Origin: Neopusillimonas aromaticivorans
Lineage (GTDB): Bacteria; Pseudomonadota; Gammaproteobacteria; Burkholderiales; Burkholderiaceae_B
Direction of reading: 5' to 3'
NCBI RefSeq assembly: GCF_030344915.1
Contig: NZ_CP128233.1
Coordinates: 62,001-126,000, forward strand
Length of the DNA: 64,000 nt
Part shown: piece after piece, positions 49,721-61,699 of the stretch
Layout: every line of letters begins with the position of its first letter
Position numbering within the stretch: position 1 is the stretch's first letter
The notes under the pieces: model-generated
The model's database searches: none
What the model saw: only the letters and a program-made list of their open reading frames with translations
What the model was told of the DNA's origin: nothing
Made by a program: the position numbers and the translations under genes

Positions 49721-49843
49721 GCACCCAACGAGCTCCCGAAGTACTGGCCGCACTACGCCAGATCTTGTGTTTGAACAACAGGCTGACACAAGGCATATTA
49801 CGCGTACTCAGCATTACCATCATTTGTTGAAGAAAGCCCTGTC

Positions 49844-50076
49844 ATGACGCAACCTTTTACGTCACCCTCCCCGAGGCACTGGCCATTCTCAATGCCTTGC
49901 AGGACGCAGTCACAAAATGCCTGGATAAAAAGAAAAGACCGGGGCAGTACGCTGTCATCTGGCGTGACGGCCGTCCCATGAAACTCAATCCAGACGGAAA
50001 TGTCTCTGAGATCACCTCGGAACCCTCCCCCAACCCGCTGAAACTCACCCTTTTTGCGCCCAAAAAACAGTGCTAA
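49844..50076 (+). CDS. Small hypothetical protein (one frame break)
   Basis: Adding one T near 49857 gives 77 residues from ATG at 49844: MTQPFYVTLPEALAIL, a Lys-rich middle, then YAVIWRDGRPMKLNPDGNV and an end FAPKKQC. Composition is protein-like over the whole length. Unknown family. Confidence 0.4.
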
Positions 50077-50215
50077 CATTGCCGCAGCGATGCTGCAATT
50101 TTGCTGCAGTGAGTGCAGCAAATAGCGGTAAGTCAAAGTAGTTTCCGGTAAAGTAACCTGTTGTTTTTATTACGGATTTCTGAGAAACCCTTGTTGTATC
50201 AAGGGGCTTGAAAAC

Positions 50216-50762
50216 GACTCATAATCCGTTGGTGCCGAGTTCGACTCTCGGGGGGCCCACCAATAAAATCAAGCACTTGGGCCAATTCTTCGGGATTGGC
50301 CTTTTTGCTGCCCACTTCCATGTAAGCACTTTTCGGAAACGGGGCGGTCATGTACATCACTTATTCTTGCAGTGGCGGCCATTGCCGAGCGGTATGTACG
50401 ACATTCAGGATTCGCACCTGCGCTTCTACAATTTCATACACAACCAAGTAGCTGCCGTGGACGACCAGCTCAAATGTGTCCGGCACCCTCCCTTCCCGGC
50501 CCATTCTTGGGAAATCCTGAAGCACTGCTGTTCTTTCTGCTATCAGGTCATCAAGTGCCAGGGCAGCAAGGGGGCTGTCTTTCTCGATGTAGTCGTAGAT
50601 CTCCTCACGATCCCTGACGGCTTCTGGCGTCCATAGCAGCTCCATCATTCAGGAGCAGCCATGCGGGCACGGGTCGCGGCGCGGCGGGCAGCAAAGCGGG
50701 CTTCAACATCGGCAGCGGGAATCAGCTTGCCAGCCTCCGCAGACGCCCGCGACTGCTCGACC
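50216..50762 (+). repeat. Direct repeat, copy 2 (tRNA 3' half plus toxin-antitoxin part)
   Basis: Begins with 47 bases of the tRNA-Ile 3' half (GACTCATAATCC ... CCCACCA) and continues with the same DNA as 37495-37994. The G run has six G, as a full acceptor stem needs. Marks the right end of the Zorya-bearing segment. Confidence 0.85.
50361..50648 (-). CDS. RelE/ParE-type toxin, copy 2
   Basis: 95 residues, identical to copy 1 at 37593 but for one residue. Here the antitoxin gene upstream is intact and overlaps the toxin start by four bases (ATGA), the normal antitoxin-toxin order. Confidence 0.88.
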   Translation of the reverse strand: MMELLWTPEAVRDREEIYDYIEKDSPLAALALDDLIAERTAVLQDFPRMGREGRVPDTFELVVHGSYLVVYEIVEAQVRILNVVHTARQWPPLQE

Positions 50763-50932
50763 TTCTTCGCCAGCCAGGCATCATATTGCTGCACTTCTTT
50801 CTGCTGGGCCACGTAACTGCGCATGAAGTCGCGAAGAAGCTGTGCCCCGGTACGGTCATGGGCTTTGGCGGCATTGGCAAACTCAGCCTTCAGCCCGTCA
50901 TCAACTCGAAAAGTAAAAGTGGCATCACTCAT
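50645..50932 (-). CDS. Antitoxin of the RelE/ParE-type pair
   Basis: 95 residues from ATG at 50932; an upstream start at 51082 is less likely. N-terminal ribbon-helix-helix pattern (TFTFRVDDGLKAEFANAAKAHDRTGAQLLRDFM) and a C-terminal Ala/Arg-rich toxin-binding helix. Probably represses its own promoter together with the toxin. Confidence 0.85.
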   Translation of the reverse strand: MSDATFTFRVDDGLKAEFANAAKAHDRTGAQLLRDFMRSYVAQQKEVQQYDAWLAKKVEQSRASAEAGKLIPAADVEARFAARRAATRARMAAPE

Positions 50933-51184
50933 GGCACCATCCTCATGTGTTACACGTAATGTGCAGTGTAGCACGACACCTTGAATGCCTCTACGAGATT
51001 GATGCCCATACCAGCGGGTGATCTGCACCGCAATTTCCATGTCCAGCGGTACAGTAGCGGTACACACATCTGTTTTGCCCATCTGCGCATAAGTACGCTA
51101 AACTATTGATAAACAATTACTTTCTACCTATTTTATTACGGTTGTGTACGCTTGATTTTCCTAGGTTTAGCGTTTAAGCCGCAA

Positions 51185-51228
51185 ACTCATAATCCGTTGG
51201 TGCCGAGCTCGACTCTCGGGGGCCCACC
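51185..51228 (+). repeat. Third copy of the tRNA-Ile 3' half (attachment-site-like)
   Basis: ACTCATAATCCGTTGGTGCC... to GGGGGCCCACC, matching the tRNA from anticodon loop to acceptor with one T-to-C change in the T loop. No toxin gene follows; instead jetA begins 85 bases on. Closes a second segment of 0.97 kb (50216-51185). Confidence 0.85.
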
Positions 51229-51313
51229 CCGAAAACGCGTCACCACGTCAACCAAAAACTTCGACAGCGCGGTTATCATACGGCCAGCCTATGCGTTAAG
51301 CCGTTATCGTTCC

Positions 51314-52767
51314 ATGCCCATCGACTTCACCACCCTCGACACGCTGCGCACCCATCACCCTGCGTGGCGGCTGTTGCGCTCCGACCATGCGCCGCTGGTG
51401 GCGAGCTTTCTGCATCGGGTATTTGTAGCCCCGAATGTAAGGGTGATGTCAGCCGCCGATCTGGCCGAGGCATTGGAAGACGAGTTATATGCCTTGCGTC
51501 TGCACCTGGGTGAAACGGCCTTCCCAAGCCGGCGCTCGATTACCTGAATGATTGGGCCTCACCCGACAAGGGTTGGCTGCGCAAGTTCTACCGCACCGGC
51601 ACAGACGAGGCGCAGTTCGATTTAACGCCCGCCACCGAGAAAGCCATTACCTGGCTGGAGCAGCTGGGTGAACGGCAGTTCGTGGGCACAGAGTCGCGGC
51701 TGCTCACGTTGTTTGATCTGCTCAAGCAAATGAGCGAGGGCAGCGAAGCCGATCCAGCCAGACGCCTGGCTGAACTGAACAAGAAACGTGATGACATTGA
51801 CGCCGAGATTGCCCGGGTACAAGCGGGCGATATGCAGTTGCTGGATGACACGGCGCTGAAAGACCGTTTCCAGCAATTCATGCAGGGAGCCCGTGAGCTG
51901 CTCGCCGACTTCCGTGAAGTGGAACATAACTTTCGCCAGCTGGATCGACGCGTGCGCGAACGCATTGCCCTGTGGGAAGGCAGCAAGGGCGAGCTGCTGG
52001 AAGATATCATGGGTGAGCGGGATGCCATTGCCGATTCTGATCAGGGCAAGAGCTTTCGTGCCTTCTGGGATTTTCTGCTGTCCAGCCGTCGGCAGGAAGA
52101 GCTGACCGGGCTGCTGGATCACGTGCTTGCGCTGCCTGCGGTGGCGGACCTGAACCCGGATACCCGCACCCGCCGCGTGCATTACGACTGGATGGAGGCC
52201 GGTGAACATACCCAGCGTACCGTCGCAGCCTTATCGCATCAGTTACGCCGCTTTCTGGACGACCAGGCCTGGCTCGAGAACCGTCGCATTATGGATATTC
52301 TTCGAAATATTGAAAGCAAGGCACTGGCGCTGCGCGACACGCCCCCATCTGGGAGCGTCATGGAAATTGCGCAAGCCGGTGCAGAAATCGAGCTTGCCAT
52401 GGAACGCCCCCTGTTCACACCCTCGCTCAAACCCGTCATTACAGACCTTACTCTTCAGGCCGGCGATGTAGACATTGACGCGCAAGCCTTGTTCGATCAG
52501 GTGGTCATCGACAAGGCGCGGCTCACCCGCCATATCCGGCACGCCTTGCAACTGCACGCCCAAACCACCCTGCATGAACTGGTGATCAGCCAGCCTCTGC
52601 AACATGGGCTGGCCGAGCTGGTGGCCTATCTGCAACTGGGCAGTGACGCATTTAACATCGTGGTCGATGAGGGCACACCCGAGCCTGTCTACTGGCAAAC
52701 GACAGGTGCCGATGGCCAGGCCATAACACGTTGCGCACGCCTGCCCCGTGTGATCTTCGCTCGCTGA
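51314..52767 (+). CDS. jetA: Wadjet protein JetA (DUF3375; one frame break)
   Basis: About 484 residues from ATG at 51314 after adding one C near 51526 (GETAFPKPALDYLNDWAS). Begins FTTLDTLRTHHPAWRLLRSDHAPLVASFLHRVF, typical of DUF3375. Long helical middle and winged-helix parts fit a kleisin-like subunit bridging the SMC-like JetC. Part of the complex that extrudes loops on and cleaves small circular plasmids. 31 bases before jetB. Confidence 0.9.
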
Positions 52768-52798
52768 ATCGAGAATCAAAAACCGAGGACAATGAATA

Positions 52799-53443
52799 AT
52801 GGAAGAAGACAGCAAGCCGGGCGTAGACTTGTCGACACTGCTGATCAGTCTGCTCAAGCGTGTGCTTTATCGTGATGATGATGAGCGTCAATGGGCGGCC
52901 TTGCTGAACCTGCAATCCGGTGTGCGTGATTACGTCGCGATAGTAAACCTTGACCTGGTGCTTGATGAAGCCGAAGGTTATGCCTTCCTGAAAAGCCGCC
53001 CTGATCCCGCCGATGACGATCCTGCACCACGTCTGCCGCGGCTGGTAGCGCGTCGTCAACTGCCCTTTGCGGTCAGTTTGCTGCTTGCCTTGCTGCGCAA
53101 GAGGCTCGCCGAATTTGATGCGGGCGGTGGCGACACACGCCTGGTGATGACACGCGATGAAATCGTTGACCTGGTGCGGCTATTCCTGCCTGATGGCCCG
53201 AATGAAGCCCGGCTGATCGATCAGATCGAAACCTCAATCAACAAAGTGGTTGATCTCGGATTCCTGCAGAAACTCAAATCCGCCAGCGGTACTTCAGCAG
53301 GGCTGGCCACTTACGAAGTGAAGCGCATTCTGAAAGCCTTTGTTGATGCGCAGTGGCTGTCCGAGTTCGATGCGCGCCTGGGCGCTTACCAGTTCCAGCT
53401 TACCGGTTCAAGCAACGCTACGGAGCGTGTCAACGATGAATGA
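52799..53443 (+). CDS. jetB: Wadjet protein JetB (DUF4194)
   Basis: 214 residues. LSTLLISLLKRVLYRDDDERQWAALLNLQSGVRDYVAIVNLDLVLDEAEGYAFL and LVARRQLPFAVSLLLALLRKRL are typical of DUF4194 proteins, MukE-like double winged-helix partners (KITE) of the SMC-like complex. Overlaps jetC by eight bases. Confidence 0.92.
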   Translation: MEEDSKPGVDLSTLLISLLKRVLYRDDDERQWAALLNLQSGVRDYVAIVNLDLVLDEAEGYAFLKSRPDPADDDPAPRLPRLVARRQLPFAVSLLLALLRKRLAEFDAGGGDTRLVMTRDEIVDLVRLFLPDGPNEARLIDQIETSINKVVDLGFLQKLKSASGTSAGLATYEVKRILKAFVDAQWLSEFDARLGAYQFQLTGSSNATERVNDE

Positions 53444-56400
53444 TCCGCACTCATTGGGCCTTGAGTTCCTCACGGATGACAGCTTGTCGGGCTTTCGGCT
53501 GGCACGGCTGGAAGTGTTCAACTGGGGCACGTTTGACAGCAGGGTATGGACATTGCAACTGGATGGCAAGAACGGTCTGCTGACCGGAGATATTGGCTCC
53601 GGGAAATCGACCCTGGTCGATGCCATCACCACATTGCTGGTACCTGCCAACCGCATTGCCTACAACAAAGCTGCGGGTGCCGACAACAAGGAAAGAACCC
53701 TGCGCTCTTATGTGCTGGGGCATTACAAGTCAGAACGCAACGAGGTGACTGGTGCCGCCAAACCGGTCAGCCTGCGTGACAACACCAGTTACTCGGTCAT
53801 TCTGGGCGTGTTTCACAACGCAGGTTACGACCAGACCGTCACACTGGCCCAGGTGTTCTGGATGAAAGACCTGCAGGGGCAACCGGCACGGTTCTTTCTG
53901 GGCGCAGAACGCGAGCTGTCGATTGCGACTGACTTCGCCAGTTTCGGGTCAGACATTGCCCAGTTGCGTAAAAAGCTGCGCGGACTGGGGGCCGAACTGC
54001 ATGACAGTTTCCCGCCCTATGCGGCGTGGTTTCGCCGGCGCTTTGGCATTGAAAACGATCAGGCCCTGGAGTTATTCCACCAGACCGTTTCCATGAAGTC
54101 GGTAGGCAACCTGACCGATTTCGTGCGCAATCATATGCTTGAACCCTTCGAAGTCGGTCCACGCCTGCAGGCGTTGATTGTCCACTTCGATGACCTCAAT
54201 CGTGCACATCAGGCCGTGCTTAAAACCCGACAACAAGTTGAATTGCTGACACCGCTGATTGCAGACTGCAACCGCCACACTGAACTGACTGCCGGCGTTG
54301 AACGGTTACGGGAATGCCGTGATAGTCTGCGGCCCCACTTTGCAGGTCTGAAACTCGGCCTGATTGACAAGCGGCTGGACACGCTGTCAGAAGAATGGGA
54401 TCGAACGGATGCGCTTGTGCAGAAACTTGATGCGGCGCATGAGACACAACGCCAGCAGATCGATGAGCTCAGGCAGGCCATCCATGACAACGGCGGCGAC
54501 CGGCTGGAACGTCTGGCGGTCGAGATCCGCAAGAAAGAACAGCTGCGGGATACCCGTAAAGCCAAGGCCGGTCGCTATGGTGAGCTTGCTGCGGTACTGG
54601 AAGAGCCTGCAGCCACAGATGTTATTGGCTTCAACACGCAGCGCGGCAAGTACCAGAGCTGGCGCGAGGACGCCCGCAACCGTGATGCCGATCTGCAAAA
54701 CATCCTGACTGAACACGCCGTAACCTTACGCCAGGGCAGGCTTGAACATGAACAACAGAGTGCGGAAATAGAAAGTCTCAAGCGCCGGCGCAGCAACATT
54801 GATGACCAGCAGATCCAGATCCGTGCGGCACTGTGTGCGGCACTGGACCTGAATGTGGATGACATGCCCTTCGCCGGCGAACTGATCCAGGTGCGCGACG
54901 ATGAGCGCGACTGGGAAGGCGCTGCCGAGCGTTTGCTACGCGGTTTCGGTCTGGCTCTGCTGGTGCCGGACGCGCATTACAAGGCCGTTGCTGAATGGGT
55001 TGACGGTGCGCATCTACGGGGTCGTCTGGTGTATTTCCATGTCAGGCCTCGCAAATCGGGTGAGCTGCCCGACCTGCACCGCGACTCGCTGGTCCGCAAG
55101 CTGGCCATCAAAACAGACTCACCCCATTACGATTGGCTGGAGCGCGAACTGGCGCATCGATTTGATGTCGCCTGCTGTCTCACCCAAGAGCAATTTCGTC
55201 GAGAAACCCGGGCCATCACTCGTGCAGGCCAGGTCAAGGACCCGAGCGGACGACACGAAAAAGATGACCGCCATCGAATTGGAGACCGTAGCCGCTACGT
55301 GCTGGGCTGGAGCAACCGTGAAAAAATTGCTGCGCTGGAAACCCGACGCAACCAGCTTGAGGCCCGGCTTGGTGAAGTGGGTCATCAAATCAGCCTTATC
55401 CAGAAAGAACGCGACGGGCTTGCCCGACGCCTTGATGCACTGACCCGACTGGAAGAGTTTTCGGCCTTCGAAGAGCTTGACTGGGCCAGCGTCGCCACCG
55501 AGATTGCACAGCTTGAAGACGAGCGCAGTCGGCTCGAGTCGGCCTCGGACGTGCTTAAACAGTTAAACGACAGCCTGCGCAACATGCAGGCAACCCTGAA
55601 AGACACCGCAACAGACCTGCAGGCTACGCGCGAAAAGCGCGCAAAGATAGAACAACGACGCGCTGATGCACACGATCTGCGAGAGCAGACTCATGCGCTC
55701 TGCCTGGATATTGCCCTCGACGATTCCTTACAGACAACGCTGCAGAACATGCGTACAGAAGCATTGGGCCACCATCAGCTAACCGTCGAGTCTTGCGACA
55801 ACCGCGAGCAAGACGTACGCACCTGGTTGCAGGCACGCATTGACGCCGAAGATTCAAAGCTCAAGCGTCTGGCAGAGAAAATCATCAAAGCCATGGCGTT
55901 CTTCAAGGACATGTTCAAGCTTGAAACCGCCGAAATGGATGCCAGCCTTGAAGCGGCCTTCGAGTATGAAAACCTGCTGATGCAGTTGAATCGCGACGAC
56001 CTGCCCCGCTTTGTTGAGCGCTTCAAAGAACTGCTGAACGTCAATACCATCAACGAAATCGCCAACTTCAATGCCCAATTGGCCCGCGAGCGCGAAACCA
56101 TCAAAGAGCGCATCGCCCACATCAATAAATCTCTGGGTGAGATTGACTACAACCCTGGCCGATACATCGTGCTCGAATCACAGCCCAGCCCCGATGCCGA
56201 GATCCGCGACTTCCAGCAAGAGTTGCGTGCCTGCACCGAAGGTGCTGTCACGGGTTCTGACGATGCCCAGTATTCCGAAGCGAAATTCCTGCAGGTCAAA
56301 GCCATCATCGACCGTTTCCGTGGACGCGAAGGTTTGTCCGAACAAGATCGGCGCTGGACCGCGAAGGTCACCGATGTGCGCAACTGGTTCCTTTTGCGGC

Positions 56401-56829
56401 CAGCGAACGCTGGCGCGAAGACAACAGCGAACACGAACATTATTCAGATTCCGGCGGCAAATCGGGTGGACAAAAAGAAAAACTGGCTTACACGATTCTG
56501 GCCGCGAGCCTGGCCTATCAGTTCGGGCTCGAATGGGGGCCGTCCGCTCCCGCTCCTTCCGTTTCGTGGTGATCGACGAAGCCTTCGGACGCGGCTCGGA
56601 TGAATCTGCACAGTATGGTCTTAAATTGTTCCGGCAACTCAATCTGCAACTGTTGATCGTGACGCCACTGCAGAAAATCCACATCATCGAGCCCTATGTC
56701 TCGAGCGTTGGCTTTGTCCACAACGAAGGTGGCAAAGCATCGAAGTTGCGCAATCTTTCCATCGAGGACTATAGGGCCCAGAAGGCGGTGATGGCAGTTC
56801 AGCCTGAACAAGAGGTCTCTGATCAGTGA
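53436..56829 (+). CDS. jetC: Wadjet protein JetC, SMC/MukB-like ATPase (two frame breaks)
   Basis: About 1131 residues from ATG at 53436 after adding one T near 56397 (NWFLFAASERWRED) and one G near 56535 (EWGAVRSRSFRFVVIDEA). N-terminal head: LARLEVFNWGTFDSRVW, Walker A GDIGSGKST (residues ~51-59). Long coiled coils at ~300-480 and ~660-930 frame a hinge. C-terminal head: signature SGGQKEKLAYTILAAS and Walker B/D-loop FVVIDEAFGRGSDES. ATP-driven loop-extruding motor of Wadjet. Overlaps jetD by four bases (GTGA). Confidence 0.93.
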
Positions 56830-58004
56830 CGTGGACCCGCCCTGACGTCTTGAAGGCGCAATTGATGCGGCTGTGGGAGCGCGGCGAGTTGCAGCGCGAC
56901 GTGGTGTCGGGCCACGATCGCTTTCCGCTGCGCCTGGCCCTCAAGACCCCAAGCTCAGCACAAATCACCGATCAATTCAACGCGGTCCGCGAATGGGTTG
57001 CAGAACTGGCCGGTATGAAATATGTGCGCGTTGAGTGGCAAACGGTTCGACACCGCGTCCACGGAACACAGAAACTACCCGCGTGCGTGTGGGTTGAGAC
57101 CTGCGAAGAAGCCTTGACCTGGCTGGGCAAACGCAAAGACCATGACCGGTTTTCAGCGTTGGTTTCAGTCACCCGGCAGACGCATGCTGCCCTGCTGCCC
57201 TGGCTGGAAAAACGTCCGTTACACGCACTGGAACTATCGGCCGAATGGCCTGGACTGCTGGCGGTGGTGGAATGGATGGTCGAACATCCGCGCCCGGGCA
57301 TTTATTTACGTCAGGTCGACCTGCCTGGCATTCACAGCAAATTCATCGAAATCCATCGCGGGGTTCTGGCCGAGTTGCTTGATCTGGCCTTGCCTGCCGA
57401 CGCCGTTGATACCCGAAAAATGGGTATTAGCCAGTTTCCGGCCCGCTATGGCTTTCTGGAAAAGCCGACGCGTATCCGCTTTCGTGTGCTTGACCCAACC
57501 ATCCGTTTCGTACCTGGCTCAGACTGTCCGGATGTCACGCTGGACGCCATTAGTTTCAGCCTTCTGGACCTGAACATACGACGCGTGTTCATCACAGAAA
57601 ACGAAACCAACTTCCTGGCATTTCCCCGGTGCAAAATGCCATTGTCATTTTTGAGCAGGTTACGGTTGGGATGCCCTGGCGTGCAGCCAATGGCTGAACA
57701 ACTGCGCAATACATTATTGGGGGATATCGATACCCATGGTTTCGGCATTCTGGATCAATTACGCAACCACTTTGAGCACGTTACTTCGTTCTTGATGGAC
57801 AAGGCAACGCTTGAAGCGCATGCGCCATTCTGGGGGCATGAAGCCAACCCTCTTCGCGCCGACTTGCACCGACTGACACCTGAAGAAAGCGCCCTTTACA
57901 ATGACCTGCGTGACAACCGACTTCGGGCCGGATTGCGTCTGGAGCAGGAATACATCGGTTTCGGTTGGTTGACGGGCAGGTTGCTGCAACTTGGTCCAGG
58001 GTGA
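56826..58004 (+). CDS. jetD: Wadjet protein JetD, toprim nuclease (DUF3322/DUF2220)
   Basis: 392 residues from GTG at 56826. N-terminal DUF3322 arm, then a topoisomerase VI A-like domain with toprim acids: Glu in FITENETNFLAFP and Asp-x-Asp in GDIDTHGFGIL. Cuts DNA once the complex has reeled in a small circle. Last gene of jetABCD. Confidence 0.93.
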   Translation: MTWTRPDVLKAQLMRLWERGELQRDVVSGHDRFPLRLALKTPSSAQITDQFNAVREWVAELAGMKYVRVEWQTVRHRVHGTQKLPACVWVETCEEALTWLGKRKDHDRFSALVSVTRQTHAALLPWLEKRPLHALELSAEWPGLLAVVEWMVEHPRPGIYLRQVDLPGIHSKFIEIHRGVLAELLDLALPADAVDTRKMGISQFPARYGFLEKPTRIRFRVLDPTIRFVPGSDCPDVTLDAISFSLLDLNIRRVFITENETNFLAFPRCKMPLSFLSRLRLGCPGVQPMAEQLRNTLLGDIDTHGFGILDQLRNHFEHVTSFLMDKATLEAHAPFWGHEANPLRADLHRLTPEESALYNDLRDNRLRAGLRLEQEYIGFGWLTGRLLQLGPG

Positions 58005-58055
58005 CCTTGCTACACGCTATTAATCGGGCCGTCAATCCATCGACCCCGTCGACAA

Positions 58056-61000
58056 TTACCGATAAGACCCCAACCTTGCCAGCACATTCACTCGTGCCAT
58101 GTTCTCAACCGAATTAACCGGTGTGTGAAACAGTGCCGGGTTACCCACCACAATCGCCAGTGCCTGGGCCCGTGAAATCGCCACATTCAATCGATGCTTG
58201 TCAAACAGAAACTCAATGCCGCGCGGCGCTTCAGAGGCATCACTGCAGCACAGGCTGAAAAACACGACCGGCGCTTCCTGCCCCTGGAACTTATCCACAC
58301 TGCCTACCCGTGCGTCATCGCCCAGTGCCTGTTTCAGCTTGCCTACCTGGTGGTTGTAGGGCGACACGAACAAGATATCTGACCAGCCGATCGGGCGTAC
58401 CTCGCCCTTCTTCGTAGTAAACGGGCGACCCAGCAATTCACCCGACAACCGGACAATTTCCTCGACTTCCTCGTCGCTGGCCTGTGTATTGCCTTGATGC
58501 TCGACCGCTACGAAGATGACCCCCGACGCCTGGTTCAGAATACCGTTGTAATTCATGGGAACCTGGATGGTTTGCAGGGCATTATCCGGGTCCGCCTTGA
58601 GCTGGCCCTTATAAATGGCATTACTGATGAATTCATTCACCTTGGGGTGCATGCGATAGGTCGTATCCAGAAAGACGCCCAGTGCGGGGTCGATAATGGG
58701 CTCTTCATGCAGCAAATAATCCAGCACGGAATCACCGCTTTGCGCCGGATGCGTCCCTTGGGTGGGCTGCCCCAACTGCATCTGGTCACCCATCAGCACC
58801 AGATTTTTTGCGCTGCGGCTCATCCCCACCAGATTGGCGACGGCCACCTGCCCGGCCTCGTCAATGAACAGGTAATCCAGCTGGCCCTTCATATCGTCAC
58901 GCGTAAACCCCCAGGCCGTCGTCCCCAGCACGCATCCGGGCCCAAGGTGACCAGAAAGATCAGCGTTCTGCACGATCTCGACCCCTAATTTATGCAATTC
59001 AGGTTCGGTGTCCTTGCTGGCACAGCAATGCACGACAATGCCCTGGTCGCGACAATAGCGTGCCACGCCCAGAATCAGGTTGTTGATCGCCTTATGGCTA
59101 TTGCTGCTGATACCGACACGTTTTCCTTGTTTGACGAGCGCACCGATAATGCGCGACGCCGTGTAACTTTTACCCGCTCCGGGTGGGCCTTGAATCGCGA
59201 GATAACTGTTTTCAAGCGATTGAACCGCTTGAATAATTTGCCGCAAGCGCTCATCGGGTTGATCCGACGTTACCAGCGCTGCCCCGGTTGATTCGCCACG
59301 CCGGGGTTGGGACCGCAACAGAAAATCGGTAATCGCTGACGGCGCCAATGCGTTATCGGCCCAGGCTTGGGCGACGTCCTGGATGGCAACGGGTATATAG
59401 GCAGGGTTGACATAATCGTCAGGGATCAGGGTTATCAAATATCCTGGATCCAGGCTGCTTTGCACGACGATAAACCCTTGATCCAGACGGGACTCATTGG
59501 CCTGGTATTTCACTTTCAACCCGGCAGGTGCGCCCAGCGCATAAAAAGATGCCCCATCATCGCGCGGCGGCTTGAATTCCTGATCAGGATTGAAACGGTA
59601 CTCATACGACAAATTGCGTACCTTGGGTGCATGCTTGAAGGGCTCCCGCGTCGTGCGGGTGCAATTCGCCAGGCAATCCATATCATCTTCCAGCTCAAGG
59701 TGATCTTTGCCCAGCCGATCAAACAGACGCCAGAATACCGGTTTGCTTTCACGACGATGAAACTCAAGCATCCAGGCCAGATTCTCGGTCACGCGCGCCT
59801 GTTCTTGCAGAGCCGGATCGGCAGACTCTTTTTCGGCACGTCGCAAAAGCGCATCGCGCAGTTTCAGTCGGGCGTCAATTTCCGGGGCGGGTTCAGGCTC
59901 TTTAACTTCGGTACTGCCCGCATAGGTAATGCCTGCCTGGGCTTGCTGGCTGCGCAGCCACTCGGTCAATTCCTGCGTAGAGTTGCAGTCATCCATGTTG
60001 TAGTCGCGCAGGCTGCGAAGAACCTCGGAAGTCTGCCAGCTGTCACCCTCTTCGCCTGCCCTGAAGGCTTCACGCCAGCTGTCGTAGGCCACGACGGAAT
60101 CGCCGCCAGACGCAACATCCGTGTCACGACCCGACCGGTAGAGGTGTTCGATATTCTTGATGGAGTAACGCGGCTCACCCACCATGAGGCTGGTTTTCAC
60201 CACCATGTACAGATCGATAAATACGCCATTGCGCAACAACTGGTCGACCTCATGCTCACGCACCCCATACCGGCCCATCAGTTTGCGACAGGCCGTGATT
60301 TCGTAACTGGCATAGTGGTAGATATGCATGGCCGGATCGTGCTGCCAACGCGCATAGACCCAGTCAATAAACGCCATGAAGGCCTGCTTTTCCTGGGCGG
60401 CATCATGGGCCCAGAAATCCCGAAAGCAGCGTTGACCCGTATCATCAAAATAGGTGCAGCCCCACAGATATTCCAGCCCCCGTGTTCCAGCGGGTAACCC
60501 TCGATATCAAAGAACACATCCAGAGGGCTGTGCGGCGGCAATGTCGACAGACCCTGATCAGGACGATCAGGGTTTTCGGGAAGCAATTCAAACAATGGTT
60601 GTTGCAAGTTCTCGCTGCGCTGCTGCAATGACGCCTGGGCGCGGAGTCGACAAACGATTTCCGGCTGCATTCCCGGCACAGTGTTTGCCGGGAGATCAAT
60701 CAGCTGTTGACGCGTCATGACCCCAGCATTATTCAGCCGCTTGATCTGGGATCGCGTCATGGTGGCCACAGACCCCAGGTAATCCGATTGGCCTAGCAAA
60801 CGCTGCGCGTGCTCTGACCACCGGCCATGATCTGCATAGTCGGCGGGATCCGGCACGTTTTCTGGATCAAACTGCTGTTGAGTCGTCAGAAAACCGGCTT
60901 TCAGGGCACGGTAGTAGTAAAAATAGTCGTCTGCGCGCAAACGGCTGAACGAGCCGTTCCCCAGAGCAACGACCACAAATTCGGGACGCCGGCCCTGCAA

Positions 61001-61497
61001 AGATTGCAGCATGTCGGCGTAACAACACAACTGCACGACATGCGCGGGCTTGACTGAAGACGACAGTTTGGTGTCCCAGACTTCATAATGATAATCACCC
61101 AGATTGCTGCGCCCCGGAACCTTGACCAGGAAGTCCGCCAGCCCCTGAACGGCGGTTGCTCAAGCATGGCCTGGAAAATGACATCGACACCCTGGGCCAT
61201 TGCCTTGCGCAACGCCTGCTGTGCCTTAAGCTGGCTGTCTGGTTTTTTGGCATTGACGTTCGCGATCTCGACAACGCTCTTGCCCTCACGGCGAAAGGCT
61301 TCCAGTTGCGCCGCTTCGTGCTGCAACCCCTTGCGCGCCAGAGCGTCAAGCAGCGAATCGCCTTCGTCAACCTCCGATACTTCTTCCGGATTTTCCAGCC
61401 GAAAACGATCCATCCAGGACGCGTACGGACTAGCCATATACGTGGTCAGGTCGCTGGGCGAAAAGACAAGATGCCGGGTATTGGGGTCAATGTACAT
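58056..61497 (-). CDS. RecB-like nuclease / RNase-H-like / SF1 helicase fusion (two frame breaks)
   Basis: About 1147 residues after adding one G near 61160 (PPFRGLADFLVKVPG) and one near 60482 (HGGLEYLWGCTYFDD). Residues ~1-260: TM0106-type RecB nuclease (SPSDLTTYMASPY, YEVWDTKLSSSVKPAHVVQLCCYA). A helix-hairpin-helix-like stretch follows (IKRLNNAGVMTRQQLIDLP), then an RNase-H-like domain (DVFFDIEGYPL ... YNMDDCNSTQELTEWL). C-terminal ~480 residues: DNA2/UPF1-like helicase (GPPGAGKSYTA, DYLFIDEAGQVA, GDQMQLGQP, NVAISRAQAL). It converges on jetD, 51 bases apart. Role unknown; a DNA repair or defence nuclease-helicase is likely. Confidence 0.88.
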
Positions 61498-61699
61498 AGG
61501 ATGCTAAAAAAATTATCACAATGAAGTCTACTATGCTTTATTGCTCAGACGCATCCAGCATCACCAGACGCTGCGACAACAGACAATCTTTCAATACACG
61601 GATCGACCCTGAAATTTCCCTTTGATTTGCTGGCTCATTGTCATTGCTGAAATTCAACGTGAGCCCATCCATTGAATCAAGATTCGCCCCCGGCAAAAC

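Noticed and set aside
55624..56125. Antisense frames inside jetC and similar long shadows in recA, sucC and aer.
   Set aside because: They follow from the codon bias of the real genes on the other strand.
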